Part shown: in pieces, positions 47,848-57,961 of the stretch
Layout: every line of letters starts with the position of its first letter
Numbering within the stretch: position 1 is the first letter of the stretch
Notes under the pieces: model-generated
Seen by the model: only the letters and a program-made list of their open reading frames with translations
Databases searched by the model: none
What the model was told of the DNA's origin: nothing
Origin: Caldicellulosiruptor hydrothermalis 108
GTDB lineage: Bacteria; Bacillota; Thermoanaerobacteria; Caldicellulosiruptorales; Caldicellulosiruptoraceae
Direction of reading: 5' to 3'
Length of the DNA: 64,000 nt
NCBI RefSeq assembly: GCF_000166355.1
Contig: NC_014652.1
Span: 1,896,928 to 1,960,927 of the forward strand
Position numbers and translations under genes: made by a program

Positions 47848-48957
47848 TTATTTGATATATTCCCTCAATAACCTCGCTATTTTCTCGGTTGCATCAGGTC
47901 TTCCAAGGTTTTTGCTTTTTCTCTGCATTGAAGTATATAGCTGTTTATCATATATAAGCTTTTCCAAAAGAATTCTGAGCTTATCACCCTCAAGCTCACT
48001 TTCAAGCACGACAAAACATGCACCTTCTTTTTCTAAAGCCCTTGCGTTGTACTCTTGATGGTTGTTAACAACATACGGTGATGGAACAATTATACTTGGC
48101 TTACCAAGTGCAGTTATCTCTGAGATGGCTATAGCACCACCTCTTGAGATAACAACGTCAGCAGCAGCAAGATATTTTGGCATTTCCTTAATGTACGGAT
48201 ACAGACTTATGTTTGCCCCCGCATTCAACTGTTCGGCATAACTCTTTGCATCATCAAACTTCTTCTCACCTGTCGAAAGGATAAAATGTACATCCTTGTT
48301 ACCTTCAAAAGACTTTGCAAGTCTTATCGCTGCCCTGTTTAGGTTTTCTGCACCTCTGCTTCCACCTACTATCAAAACGGTGGTCTTGCTATCTGCTCCA
48401 ATCTCACGTTTTGCCTGGCTTTGATTGTAATTCAAAATCTCAAGCCTGATAGGATTTCCTGTCAAAATGACATCTTTGCTTCTTTTAAAATATCTTTTGC
48501 TCTCTTCAAAGCTTATCAAGACCTTGTCACAAAACCTTGAAATTATTCTGTTGGCAAGACCCGGGAAAGCATTCTGTTCGTGCAAGATAATCCTTATTCC
48601 AAAACTCTTTGCAGCAAACGCAACAGGAAGTGATACATAACCCCCTGTTACAAATACACAAGCTGGATTATATCGCTTCAATATCTTCCTTGCCTGCCAA
48701 AACCCTTTTAAAAACTTTGTTGCTACAGTGATATTTTCTACTTTTAGCTGTCTTTTGAGACCTTTTACCTCTATGAACTCTATACTGTATCCCGCCTCTG
48801 GTACAATCTTTGCTTCAAGTCCTTCCCTTGTCCCAACAAAGATAATGTTCAAGTGACTATCAGTCTTCCTAAGACAATCAGCAACAGAAATTGCAGGGTA
48901 AATATGCCCTCCTGTCCCGCCACCACTTAATATCAAAGTTTTATTTCTTTGCGTCAT
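47848..48957 (-). CDS. murG: Undecaprenyl-PP-MurNAc-pentapeptide GlcNAc transferase MurG
   Basis: The 369-residue glycosyltransferase converts lipid I to lipid II at the inner membrane face. The donor and acceptor loops are GGGTGGHIYPA near residues 12-22, VVGLKRQL, the G-loop HEQNAFPGLANR near 126, GGSRGAENLNRA near 199 and the UDP-GlcNAc pocket SRGGAIAISEITALGKPSIIVP near 268. The ATG overlaps the ftsW stop by four bases (ATGA). It lies between ftsW and murA. Confidence 0.97.
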   Translation of the reverse strand: MTQRNKTLILSGGGTGGHIYPAISVADCLRKTDSHLNIIFVGTREGLEAKIVPEAGYSIEFIEVKGLKRQLKVENITVATKFLKGFWQARKILKRYNPACVFVTGGYVSLPVAFAAKSFGIRIILHEQNAFPGLANRIISRFCDKVLISFEESKRYFKRSKDVILTGNPIRLEILNYNQSQAKREIGADSKTTVLIVGGSRGAENLNRAAIRLAKSFEGNKDVHFILSTGEKKFDDAKSYAEQLNAGANISLYPYIKEMPKYLAAADVVISRGGAIAISEITALGKPSIIVPSPYVVNNHQEYNARALEKEGACFVVLESELEGDKLRILLEKLIYDKQLYTSMQRKSKNLGRPDATEKIARLLREYIK

Positions 48958-50060
48958 TTTATCACCTTGATTCTTCTTGAAATGCTCAGTAATATCCCTA
49001 CACCAAAAAGATGAAACACTATTGAAGTTCCCCCGTATGTTATAAAAGGTAGTGGCACACCTGTTGCCGGCACTGAAGCTGTAACAACAGCAATGTTCAA
49101 GATTGCCTGCAACGCTATTATGCTTGTGACGCCAAACGCTAAAAGCGTGCCAAACCTGTCAGGGCTATTTAGCGCAATAACAATTCCTCTCCATACAAAA
49201 AGTACAAATAGGACTATCACAAATATAGCTCCAACAAACCCCAGCTCTTCACATAAAATTGAGAATATAAAATCTGTGTGGGGTTCAGGAATGTACAGTA
49301 GCTTTTGCCTACTCTGACCAAGTCCTATGCCAAAAAGTCCACCAGAGCCAATTGCGTACAGCGACTGAATTATCTGGTATCCTTTGTCTGTTGGGTCTGC
49401 CCACGGGTTAAAAAGCGCCTGAATTCTTTCAACCCTGTACTGCTCTTTTGTTGTGAGGTAATACAAAACTGGTACAGCCAAAGCACCCATTGTGACAAAA
49501 TATCCAAGATTTAACCCCCAAGCAAAGAGCATGAGCATTGAAATACCAAGTATCAGTATGCATGTGCTCATGTTTGGTTCTTTGTATATAAGGACAAAAA
49601 ACAGCCCTGTCAAAAGCATTGAAATGATAAAAGCTTTAAACCTTGACTTTGGTTTTTCAACATGGTCAAAATACGTACTAAGTGTTATCACAAGAGCATA
49701 TTTTGCAAGTTCTGATGGCTGAAACTGAATAGGACCAATGTCAATCCATCTGCGTGCGTTGTTCACAAGCTTGCCTATGCCCGGAATCAAAACTGCTACA
49801 AGCGATATTGCAGCTATTATATAGAGCATAACAGCAAACTTTTTCCACACTCTGTAGTCAATTTGACTTGTTATATACATTACTATTAAACCAAGCACAA
49901 GACCTATTACTTGTTTTTTTAAAAAATGGTAACTGTCGTGAAACTGATAATATGCGTAGTAATAGCTTGCGCTAAATATCATCACAACCCCAATTAGCGA
50001 AAGCAAAAGAGTAATATACAAAAGCGGATAGTCAATCATCTTCTTTTCCATTTTCAACAT
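48954..50060 (-). CDS. FtsW/SpoVE family lipid II polymerase
   Basis: The 368-residue SEDS protein has about 10 membrane helices. Characteristic segments are RWIDIGPIQFQPSELAKYALV near residues 108-128, DPTDKGYQIIQSLYAIGSGGLFGIGLGQSRQK near 216-247, PEPHTDFIFSILCEELGFVG and the final PLPFITYGGTSIVFHL. It polymerises septal (FtsW) or spore cortex (SpoVE) glycan with the partner class B PBP, which is encoded here at 55242-57401. Which role it has cannot be told from sequence. The ATG follows the murD stop directly. It is in the murD-ftsW-murG run, the usual place for FtsW/SpoVE in Firmicutes. Confidence 0.94.
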   Translation of the reverse strand: MLKMEKKMIDYPLLYITLLLSLIGVVMIFSASYYYAYYQFHDSYHFLKKQVIGLVLGLIVMYITSQIDYRVWKKFAVMLYIIAAISLVAVLIPGIGKLVNNARRWIDIGPIQFQPSELAKYALVITLSTYFDHVEKPKSRFKAFIISMLLTGLFFVLIYKEPNMSTCILILGISMLMLFAWGLNLGYFVTMGALAVPVLYYLTTKEQYRVERIQALFNPWADPTDKGYQIIQSLYAIGSGGLFGIGLGQSRQKLLYIPEPHTDFIFSILCEELGFVGAIFVIVLFVLFVWRGIVIALNSPDRFGTLLAFGVTSIIALQAILNIAVVTASVPATGVPLPFITYGGTSIVFHLFGVGILLSISRRIKVIK

Positions 50061-51437
50061 TCACATCCCTGTTGTTAAAAGCTCTCTTACATATTCTTTA
50101 AACATCCTTCCTCTTTGTTCGTAGTTTTCAAACATATCCCAGCTCGCACACGCAGGTGACAGAAGTACAACATCACCATTTTGAGCACTTTCAAAGCTCT
50201 TTCTAACTGCCTCTTTCAAGGTGGACACAAGCTCAAAGTTTTTATACCCAATTTTCTCAAGCTCACTGGCAATCTTATGTTTTGTCTGACCGAGCAAAAA
50301 TACTTTTTTAACCCTTTTGGCAATCAAGCTTACAAACTTTTCAAAACTTTCTCCTTTGTCATACCCTCCGGCAATTAAAATTATTGGGTTTTTAAAAGCG
50401 CTGATTGCCTTTTCAGCAGCATCGGTGTTTGTACCTTTTGAATCGTTATAAAATTTTATGCCATTTATCTCTGCCACAAACTCTATCCTGTGTTCAACAC
50501 CTCTAAAGGTTTTGAGAACCTGCTCAATGGTATCTTTTTCTATTCCAAACGGCAAAGTGCAACTAATTGCCGCAAGAGCATTTTCTAAATTGTGCTGACC
50601 TGGGATAAATATCTCATCTTTTTTCATAACCTCTTGCGTTTTTCCTTCAAAAGTAAAATAGATTACATCATTTTCGACGAACACCACATTTTCAAACTGA
50701 GTCTTTGTTTTTGAAAACACTATCACATTTCCCTTTGCCAATCCTATTAAGTCACGAGTCACGTTGTTGTCATAGTTGAGGACTGTATATCCCATTTCAT
50801 CAATATTTTCAAATATTCTCATCTTTGCTTTTATATAATTCTCCATTGTCATGTGTCTGTTTAGATGGTCGGGAGTGATATTGAGAATACACCCAACCTT
50901 TGGTTTAAAGTACTTAATTGTTTCAAGCTGAAAACTTGATATCTCAAGCACAAAAATAGTATTTTCACTTGATGTTTCTACCGTATCAATAAAGGGAAGA
51001 CCAATGTTTCCGCATACAACTACATCCTCATACTGCTTTTTTAAAATCTCTCCTACAAGAGTTGTGGTTGTTGTCTTGCCATTTGTACCGGTGATGGCAA
51101 CAATATTTTTACTTTTGCAGAACCTGTACGCAAGCTCAATCTCACCAATGACCTCAACACCCTTTTTGTGAGCAAGCACCAAAGGTCTTTTGCTAAGTGG
51201 CACGCCCGGACTTACAACAACAAGCTGGACCCTGTCTATCACCTCATCAGGAATCTCACAATAATAGATTTCATCAAGTAGCTCTTGTGCACAATTCCTA
51301 TCTTCTTTTTTGAACTGGTCTTCTGCTTTTTCATCAAAACCTATCACAAAAGCACCATGTTTTTTTAAAAACCGCGCAGAAGCCAATCCGCTTCTACCAA
51401 GGCCTACCACCAGAACATTTTTCCCTTTCAAATCCAA
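50061..51437 (-). CDS. murD: UDP-N-acetylmuramoylalanine-D-glutamate ligase MurD
   Basis: The 458-residue Mur ligase adds D-Glu to UDP-MurNAc-L-Ala. Landmarks are GLGRSGLASARFLKKHG near 12-28, the ATP P-loop AITGTNGKTTTT near 115-126, LEISSFQLE near 162 and the C-terminal domain KGTNTDAAEKAIS with LLSPACASWDMFENYEQRG near 430. The start is TTG at 51437 with GGAGG about ten bases upstream. It lies between mraY (19 bases upstream) and ftsW. Confidence 0.97.
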   Translation of the reverse strand: MDLKGKNVLVVGLGRSGLASARFLKKHGAFVIGFDEKAEDQFKKEDRNCAQELLDEIYYCEIPDEVIDRVQLVVVSPGVPLSKRPLVLAHKKGVEVIGEIELAYRFCKSKNIVAITGTNGKTTTTTLVGEILKKQYEDVVVCGNIGLPFIDTVETSSENTIFVLEISSFQLETIKYFKPKVGCILNITPDHLNRHMTMENYIKAKMRIFENIDEMGYTVLNYDNNVTRDLIGLAKGNVIVFSKTKTQFENVVFVENDVIYFTFEGKTQEVMKKDEIFIPGQHNLENALAAISCTLPFGIEKDTIEQVLKTFRGVEHRIEFVAEINGIKFYNDSKGTNTDAAEKAISAFKNPIILIAGGYDKGESFEKFVSLIAKRVKKVFLLGQTKHKIASELEKIGYKNFELVSTLKEAVRKSFESAQNGDVVLLSPACASWDMFENYEQRGRMFKEYVRELLTTGM

Positions 51438-51456
51438 TTTTAAAAACCTCCAACTC

Positions 51457-52419
51457 CTAAATTTTCAGCTGTATCATTGCCAAGGCAAGAAGGCAAAACA
51501 GAATTGTAAATATCCAAAACACAACAACAACCTTTGCCTCATCCCAGCCCAAAAGTTCAAAGTGATGGTGCAAAGGTGCCATTCTAAATATCCTCTTTTT
51601 TGTGAGCTTAAAATACAATACCTGAAGCATTACTGATACTGCCTCTATTATATATAGCCCACCTATAACCAAAACAAGTACAGGCTGTTTTAACATCACA
51701 GCAATTGCAAAGATGCTTCCTCCAAGCATCAAAGATCCTGTATCTCCCATAAACACAACTGCCGGGTGGGCGTTGTACCTCAAAAATCCCATGCAGCTTC
51801 CCACAATAGCTCCGCTAAATATTGCCATATCATGGTTTCTTGAAAATATTGAGATAATGGCTAAAAACAAAGAGACTATCATTGTCACACCGCTTGCCAA
51901 GCCGTCAAGCCCATCTGTAAGGTTTACAGCATTTACAGTGAAAACCATTAAAACTGACATCACAGGAACATATGCCCATTTCAAGTCAATGTACTTATTT
52001 ACAACTGGCAGATAAACGTTGCTTCCCAAGTGTTTTTGTATGACATATAAAAAGGTTATGCTGATTAAAAATTGAAGTACCAGCTTTTCGCGTGCGCGAA
52101 GACCCAACGACCTTTTTAACACTACCTTTATGAAATCGTCTATAAAACCTATAAGACCAAACGCAACTGTTGCTATCAGCGGAGCTCCAACTGCAGGATA
52201 TTTTTTGTAAAAAATTAGCGATGTTACAATAATGCTCAGACCTATAACAAGCCCTCCCATGGTGGGTGTACCGCTTTTTTTGTGGTGTGTTTTTGGCCCA
52301 TCATCACGCACAACCTGACCAAATTTTAAATATTTTAAAAAGGGAATTACAATTGGCATAACAATTAAGACAATCAAAAATGAAATTATTATTGCAAGTA
52401 TTGTGTCAATGTCAAGCAT
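51457..52419 (-). CDS. mraY: Phospho-N-acetylmuramoyl-pentapeptide transferase MraY
   Basis: The 320-residue membrane enzyme makes lipid I from UDP-MurNAc-pentapeptide and undecaprenyl phosphate. The catalytic segments [19 protein letters not shown] near residues 39-57, GFIDDFIKV near 88-96, [14 protein letters not shown] near 162-175, [12 protein letters not shown] near 219 and the C-terminal [17 protein letters not shown] are all present. About ten membrane helices are visible. GAGAGGTAAAAG precedes the ATG, three bases beyond the murF stop. It lies between murF and murD. Confidence 0.98.
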   Translation of the reverse strand: MLDIDTILAIIISFLIVLIVMPIVIPFLKYLKFGQVVRDDGPKTHHKKSGTPTMGGLVIGLSIIVTSLIFYKKYPAVGAPLIATVAFGLIGFIDDFIKVVLKRSLGLRAREKLVLQFLISITFLYVIQKHLGSNVYLPVVNKYIDLKWAYVPVMSVLMVFTVNAVNLTDGLDGLASGVTMIVSLFLAIISIFSRNHDMAIFSGAIVGSCMGFLRYNAHPAVVFMGDTGSLMLGGSIFAIAVMLKQPVLVLVIGGLYIIEAVSVMLQVLYFKLTKKRIFRMAPLHHHFELLGWDEAKVVVVFWIFTILFCLLALAMIQLKI

Positions 52420-52422
52420 CTT

Positions 52423-53769
52423 TTACCTCTCCTTGAGAAATTCATCTACAACTTCATCCAGTTTTACACCCCGCGAAGCCTTAAAAAGGATTGTGGAATT
52501 GCTTGTAACTTCTCGTTTCAAAACATCTAAACACTCATCTTTTGAAACAAAATATGCTCTTGAGCCCTCTTTCTTTTTTGCTTCATCGAATATATAAATT
52601 GCATCTTTCCCCGTACATATGACAACATCTATCGGCTTTTGCAATATGTATCTGCCAACTTTCCTGTGTTCCTCTTCAGAAAACTCGCCAAGTTCAAGCA
52701 TGTCGCCCAGCACCAATATCTTTTTTCCTTCAAACTCGCATATGCTGTCTATGGCAGACAGCATCGAATGCGTGCTTGCGTTGTAAGTATCATCCACAAC
52801 AGTAATGCTTCCTTTTTTGATAACCTCAAACCTTCTTTTTAGCCTCTCCTTTTGGCGGATTGCTTCTTTCACAAGCTGCCTGTCTACCTCTAAAATTGTC
52901 CCTACTGCAATTGCAAAAAGAGAGTTATAAATGTCATGAAAATTAAAGCTTTCTATGAAATAGGTGTAGCCTCCTACCTCAAACGAAAATCCATTCTGAT
53001 GTCTTTGCACGTTTTGCGCCCTGAAATTGCTCTCGTTTTCAATCCCAATGGTAACAACCTTTCTTTTGAGTTCTTTTTTGTGAAGGTTCAAGATGTCATT
53101 GTCGCTGTTTATAATCAATATTCCACTTTCCGGCATTCCATCCTGAATCTCTGACTTTGCAAGAAAAATGTTGTACCGTGACTTTAAATTTTCAATGTGG
53201 GCAACACCAATATTTGTAATAATCCCAATATCAGGTTTTGCAATTTGAGATAGTTTAGAAATCTCACCAAAATTGCTCATGCCCATTTCAAATACAGCAA
53301 CCTGTGTATCATCTGGCATGTTCAGAATAGAAATTGGAAGACCTATGTGATTGTTAAAGTTGCCCTGGTTTTTAAAAGCTTTGTACTTTCGGCTCAATAC
53401 ATTGAATATATACTCTTTTGTTGAGGTTTTACCCACGCTTCCAGTAACTCCTACAACCTTTAAGTCGTTTAATTTTCTTCTTGCATAACAAGCCAAACTT
53501 TGCAGTGCTAAAAGTGAATCTTGCACTTTAATATAAGGTACTTTTATATCCTCAAAGTCTTTCTGAGAAATAAACGAAATTGCACCGTTTTGCAGTGCTT
53601 CTTTGACAAAATCATGCCCGTCAAATCTGCTTCCTTTTAAAGGAATAAACAAAGTATCTTTTCCTATATTTTTGCTATTAATTGAAAAATTTTTAACAAG
53701 AACATCGCTAGAAAAGTTTCTAAGTTCGCCATTTATAGCTTTTGCTATCTCAGAAAGCCACAGGTTCAT
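52423..53769 (-). CDS. murF: UDP-MurNAc-tripeptide D-alanyl-D-alanine ligase MurF
   Basis: The 448-residue Mur ligase adds D-Ala-D-Ala. The N-terminal MurF domain (DTLFIPLKGSRFDGHDFVKEAL), P-loop VTGSVGKTSTKEYI near 107-120, NQGNFNNHIGLPISILN, EMGMSNFGEISKL and the C-terminal DDTYNAST and GDMLELGEFSEEEHR patterns are visible. The ATG overlaps the murE stop by four bases (ATGA). Its stop lies three bases before mraY. No ddl gene is present in the window. Confidence 0.97.
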   Translation of the reverse strand: MNLWLSEIAKAINGELRNFSSDVLVKNFSINSKNIGKDTLFIPLKGSRFDGHDFVKEALQNGAISFISQKDFEDIKVPYIKVQDSLLALQSLACYARRKLNDLKVVGVTGSVGKTSTKEYIFNVLSRKYKAFKNQGNFNNHIGLPISILNMPDDTQVAVFEMGMSNFGEISKLSQIAKPDIGIITNIGVAHIENLKSRYNIFLAKSEIQDGMPESGILIINSDNDILNLHKKELKRKVVTIGIENESNFRAQNVQRHQNGFSFEVGGYTYFIESFNFHDIYNSLFAIAVGTILEVDRQLVKEAIRQKERLKRRFEVIKKGSITVVDDTYNASTHSMLSAIDSICEFEGKKILVLGDMLELGEFSEEEHRKVGRYILQKPIDVVICTGKDAIYIFDEAKKKEGSRAYFVSKDECLDVLKREVTSNSTILFKASRGVKLDEVVDEFLKER

Positions 53770-55226
53770 TCTCTTAACTCCTTTAAGATATCTTTAACTA
53801 TTCTTCTCTCATCAAACGGTATAGTTCTATCTTTTAAAATCTGGTAAGTTTCATGTCCTTTCCCGGCAAGGACAATAAAATCATTTTCCCTTGCGTTCTT
53901 TATGGCATATTTAATAGCCTCATACCTGTCGGGTATGACCATATACTCAACATTTGTCTTTCTTATCCCTTCCAAGATATCAGCAATTATCTTGAGCGGG
54001 TCTTCTGTTCGTGGATTGTCAGATGTAACAATCACAAAATCTGCCATCCTTCCAGCAATCTCGCCCATAATTGGTCTTTTTGTCCTGTCTCTGTCTCCTC
54101 CACATCCAAAAAGCAGCACTTTTCTACCCTCTGCTACCTCATCTACTGTTTTCATAAGGTTTAAAAGCCCATCTGGTGTGTGTGCATAGTCAATCACAAT
54201 TGTAAACTTTTCGTTTGACTCAACTATCTCGAATCTGCCTGGCACAGCTTTTAGATTTTCAAGCCCTTTTTTTATAGTATCAAGCTTGATACCAAGCGAA
54301 ATACAACATGCAGAAGCAGCCAGGCTATTGTAAATTGAAAAAAGACCGGGGATGTTAAGTGTTATCTCCTCTTTTTCGCCATTGTACCACAGCTCAAATT
54401 GATTTTTGTTAACAAAAAGCTTAATATTTCTTGCACAAACCTGGGCATCGCTGTCTTTGGCGTATGTCACACTGTCAGGATACATTTCGATAATCCTTTT
54501 TCCCCACCTATCGTCGGCATTTACAACCCTTTTTTTGCTCATACCGAAAAGTTTCAACTTTGCAGCAAAATAATTTTCCATTGTTCCATGAAAGTCTAAA
54601 TGGTCCTGTGTAAGGTTTGTAAAAACTCCAACGTCAAAATCACAGTCATATACCCTAAAAAGCTCAAGAGAGTGCGAAGATACCTCCATTACAACACTGT
54701 CAACACCCTCATTTTTCATCTGCCAAAAGAGCTTTTGTAGGTCATAAGACTCAGGCGTTGTATGCTGAGCCTCAATTTCTCTGCTACCTATCATATTCTT
54801 GATTGTACCAATCAACCCCACTTTTTGCGAATTTGCCTCAAGGATGGACTTTATCATAAACGTTGTTGAAGTTTTGCCGTTTGTGCCTGTCACACCAATC
54901 AGCAAAAAGTCCTTCGAAGGATGACCAAAAAAGTTTGCAGACATCACAGCAAGGGCTTTACGTGTATTTGAAGTCTTGATATAGTCAATTTTTCCCTCAA
55001 TTTTAGATGTGTCAAAAAACTCCTCCACAACCACCAAACATGCACCGTTTTGGATTGCTTCATCGATATATTCGTGACCATCTGCCTTAAAACCTTTTAT
55101 ACACACAAAAGCACAGCCTTCTTTGGCATTCTTCGAATTGTACGCAATATCAGTTATGTCTTTATCAAAATCCTTAACATTTGTTTCTAAAACATCAATG
55201 TTCTCAATCAAATCCTTTAATTTCAA
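53766..55226 (-). CDS. murE: UDP-MurNAc-tripeptide synthetase MurE, meso-DAP type
   Basis: The 486-residue Mur ligase adds the third peptide residue. The N-terminal DUF-like domain (GCAFVCIKGFKADGHEYIDEAI), P-loop GVTGTNGKTSTTFMI near 111-125, TTPESYDLQ, and VMEVSSHSLELFRV are clear. The DNPRTEDP motif near residue 409 is the known meso-diaminopimelate selectivity motif, so the wall is DAP-type, in keeping with lysA. The start is TTG at 55226 with AAAGGGGG upstream. It follows the PBP gene by 15 bases. Confidence 0.97.
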   Translation of the reverse strand: MKLKDLIENIDVLETNVKDFDKDITDIAYNSKNAKEGCAFVCIKGFKADGHEYIDEAIQNGACLVVVEEFFDTSKIEGKIDYIKTSNTRKALAVMSANFFGHPSKDFLLIGVTGTNGKTSTTFMIKSILEANSQKVGLIGTIKNMIGSREIEAQHTTPESYDLQKLFWQMKNEGVDSVVMEVSSHSLELFRVYDCDFDVGVFTNLTQDHLDFHGTMENYFAAKLKLFGMSKKRVVNADDRWGKRIIEMYPDSVTYAKDSDAQVCARNIKLFVNKNQFELWYNGEKEEITLNIPGLFSIYNSLAASACCISLGIKLDTIKKGLENLKAVPGRFEIVESNEKFTIVIDYAHTPDGLLNLMKTVDEVAEGRKVLLFGCGGDRDRTKRPIMGEIAGRMADFVIVTSDNPRTEDPLKIIADILEGIRKTNVEYMVIPDRYEAIKYAIKNARENDFIVLAGKGHETYQILKDRTIPFDERRIVKDILKELRE

Positions 55227-55241
55227 GAAGTTTCCCCCTTT

Positions 55242-57401
55242 CTATTCTGCATTTTCTTTATCAGCAATTTCAACCTCAACAATCGAACCTATTGGAACTT
55301 TTGTGCCTGGCTGTGGATTTTGCCTTATAATCTTTCCTTTTATTCCTTTCACTTTTATGTTGAGTAGACTATTTGCAAGTACCTTCTGGGCATCTTGGGA
55401 ACTTAAGCCCACTACATTCGGAACATCTACAGTTGTTTGCGACATTGCATGTGTGAACAGGACTATAGTCGAACCTTCTTTTAACATAAATCCAGCCTTC
55501 GGTACCTGGTCAATTACTTTGTCGCCACTACCTATGACCTTAGCATTGAACTTGTTATTGTATATTTCCTTTTTTGCATCTTCAATGTTCATCCCTATTG
55601 TATTTGGCACTATATATTCTTTATAAAACTCTATCTGTTTTAGTTCTTCAGCTGTGTACTGTGGCTGGATATCTAAATATCTTAGTATATCATTTAATAA
55701 ATCTCTTGCAACTGGTGCGGCTATAAGACCTCCATAATAAAGTGAAGGGTCAGGCTCATCTATAATAACAAGAACCGACACCTCGGGATTGTCGGCCGGT
55801 GCAAACCCTCCAAATGATGCTATATACTTTTTAGATGTTTTGTCGTACTTTTGCGAAGTTCCTGTTTTTCCTGCAACTTTATAGCCCAGAAGATAGGCAT
55901 TGTGCCCTGTTCCGTTTGACACAACAGACTGAAGTATGGTCTTGAGCCTTCGCGCAACATCTTGGTCTAAAACTCTTCTTTTTCGTGGTGTGTCAAAAGA
56001 TTTAATCAGCTTCTTATCCTTATCGTATATGGCCTTTACAACATGAGGCTGGACCCACACACCGTCGTTTGCAACTGCATTTATCATGCTGATAACCTGA
56101 ATGGGAGTTGCTGAAATCCCCTGGCCAAAAGAAATTGTTGCAAGTTCAACAGGTCCAACTCTGTTTAACGGCTGAATAATCCCTTTTGCCTCACCGGGAA
56201 GGTCTATACCTGTTTTTTGCCCAAATCCAAAAAGATTTATATATTTATAGAGTTTCTCTTTTCCCAGCCTCTGTCCCACTTCTATGAACACAGGGTTACA
56301 TGAATTTTGAACACCCTCAACAAAGTTTTCGCTACCATGCGGGTTGTAATACCTCCAGCACTTTAATATTGCATTTGCAACCTTAACATATCCCCTGCAA
56401 TAAAACTGGGAATTCTCATTGACAACCCCTTCTTCAAGTCCTGCAGCTGCGGTGACTATCTTAAATGTTGACCCAGGCTCGTATGTGTCTGTCAGTGCTC
56501 TGTTTCTCCACATTGACTGGACTATCTTGTTTTTCTCTGCTTGAGAAAGCTTATCAAAATCAGGAAACTTATCTTTGTATATAAGCTCAAATGGTTTATT
56601 TGGATCAAAATCAGGTTTTGATGTCATGGCTAAAATCTCGCCTGTTTTGACCTTTTCAACAATTATGGTCACGCTTTTTGCTTTGTTATCGTAGAGCGCT
56701 TTTTGTGCATACTTTTCAGCAAAATGTTGAATTGTCTCGTCAATTGTAAGCATTAGGTCATATCCATCAATAGGCTTTTTAAAAAACTCTTCTGAAAATG
56801 GAGCAGCTCTGCCACTTGCATCAGTCTGGGCTGAAATGGCACCGGGCTTGCCGCGAAGATACTTGTCATAATAAAGTTCAAGCCCAGAAAGTCCCTGGTC
56901 ATCAATTCCCGTAAAACCAAGAACCTGAGCCAGAAAATTGCCGTTTGGGTACACCCTTTTTGTCCCGCCTGTCAAGTAAATCCCTGGCAGAGCATATTTT
57001 CTTATCTTATCTGCCTTCTCTTTGTCAATATTGCGTGCTATGTAGATGTCTGAAACTCCTTTTGTATTGAGCTTATTCAAAATCTTTTGATAGTCCATCT
57101 GCAAAATACCAGACAGCACTTTAGCTGTCCATTCTTTGTCTTTAATCTGATTCAAAGATGCAACAACTGTCTCAGCGGTTATTGACATTGCCAAAATCTT
57201 GCCGTTTCTGTCTACAATGCTTCCTCTTTTAGGTGCAACAAGTCTCTCCCGCGTCCATTGGGAAAAAGCTCTTTTTTTGAGTTCTTCGCCTTTTATTAGT
57301 TGAAGATAAAAAAGGCGTCCCACCAGCAACACAAAGCTTAAAAAAAATATTGCCATTACAAAAAGGATTCTCTTTTTTATCTTTATAGATGCTTCTTTCA
57401 A
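55242..57401 (-). CDS. Class B penicillin-binding protein with two PASTA domains (FtsI/SpoVD type)
   Basis: The 719-residue protein has one N-terminal membrane anchor (about 11-33), a dimerisation domain (APKRGSIVDRNGKILA) and a transpeptidase domain. The catalytic Ser is in YEPGSTFKIVTAA near 308, with SCN (NSCNPVFIE) and KTGT (AGKTGTSQKY). Two C-terminal PASTA domains follow (from YIVPNTIGMNIEDAKKE near 593 and VDVPNVVGLSSQDAQKVL near 652). It cross-links septal or spore glycan. FtsI and SpoVD cannot be separated by sequence; the PASTA pair with an adjacent FtsW/SpoVE partner favours either. The start is TTG at 57401, with GGAGG nine bases upstream. Confidence 0.92.
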   Translation of the reverse strand: MKEASIKIKKRILFVMAIFFLSFVLLVGRLFYLQLIKGEELKKRAFSQWTRERLVAPKRGSIVDRNGKILAMSITAETVVASLNQIKDKEWTAKVLSGILQMDYQKILNKLNTKGVSDIYIARNIDKEKADKIRKYALPGIYLTGGTKRVYPNGNFLAQVLGFTGIDDQGLSGLELYYDKYLRGKPGAISAQTDASGRAAPFSEEFFKKPIDGYDLMLTIDETIQHFAEKYAQKALYDNKAKSVTIIVEKVKTGEILAMTSKPDFDPNKPFELIYKDKFPDFDKLSQAEKNKIVQSMWRNRALTDTYEPGSTFKIVTAAAGLEEGVVNENSQFYCRGYVKVANAILKCWRYYNPHGSENFVEGVQNSCNPVFIEVGQRLGKEKLYKYINLFGFGQKTGIDLPGEAKGIIQPLNRVGPVELATISFGQGISATPIQVISMINAVANDGVWVQPHVVKAIYDKDKKLIKSFDTPRKRRVLDQDVARRLKTILQSVVSNGTGHNAYLLGYKVAGKTGTSQKYDKTSKKYIASFGGFAPADNPEVSVLVIIDEPDPSLYYGGLIAAPVARDLLNDILRYLDIQPQYTAEELKQIEFYKEYIVPNTIGMNIEDAKKEIYNNKFNAKVIGSGDKVIDQVPKAGFMLKEGSTIVLFTHAMSQTTVDVPNVVGLSSQDAQKVLANSLLNIKVKGIKGKIIRQNPQPGTKVPIGSIVEVEIADKENAE

Positions 57402-57438
57402 GTCTTATTTCCTCCAGCTTCTTGGGTCTTAAAAAATT

Positions 57439-57939
57439 TTAAAAGATTTTCTTAATAAAGTTTATTATCAAAGATACTTTATTATTATAATTCGATTTTT
57501 CTTCTTTTGCGACCTTTTGATTCTTTTCTTCAGATAAAGGAACAGTAACATATACAACCTGCGAAAAGTCAGGATATGTCATGGAATATTTCTGTTGCGC
57601 AATCCTTTCTATCTCAGATAGAGTAAGCTTGCCATCTATCTCAAGCTTTAACTGTTTGTTGATATCAGTTTGCAATTTAAGTTCATTCTGAAGCTGAGCA
57701 AGTTTTGCCCTCTCATGAGTAATATTCACATACCCGCACATAATAATTATTGACATGCTACAAAATATGCAAACAAACAATATATTCCTTAAAAACCTTG
57801 CTCTTTCAATCCTCTTTTGTTTTAATATTTGCTTTCTTATCTGATTCTTTCTGGCAATCTCCTGTTCAATCTCTTCTCTTTCCGCTTGATAACCTTCCCA
57901 GTAATCCTCGCTGTAAATTGCTGAACCTGTTCTTGGCAT
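57439..57939 (-). CDS. FtsL-type septum formation protein
   Basis: The 166-residue protein has a long basic cytoplasmic coiled-coil segment (AEREEIEQEIARKNQIRKQ), one membrane helix (about 49-70, FLRNILFVCIFCSMSIIIMCGYV) and a short outer coiled coil (LAQLQNELKLQTDINKQLKLE). The TLSEIERIAQQKYSM segment follows the usual FtsL pattern. FtsL with FtsB/FtsQ links the divisome. Position between rsmH and the class B PBP matches. GGGGG precedes the ATG by about 10 bases. The N-terminal extension is longer than in Bacillus FtsL. Confidence 0.85.
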   Translation of the reverse strand: MPRTGSAIYSEDYWEGYQAEREEIEQEIARKNQIRKQILKQKRIERARFLRNILFVCIFCSMSIIIMCGYVNITHERAKLAQLQNELKLQTDINKQLKLEIDGKLTLSEIERIAQQKYSMTYPDFSQVVYVTVPLSEEKNQKVAKEEKSNYNNKVSLIINFIKKIF

Positions 57940-57961
57940 TTTAAAAAACCCCCTTTATATT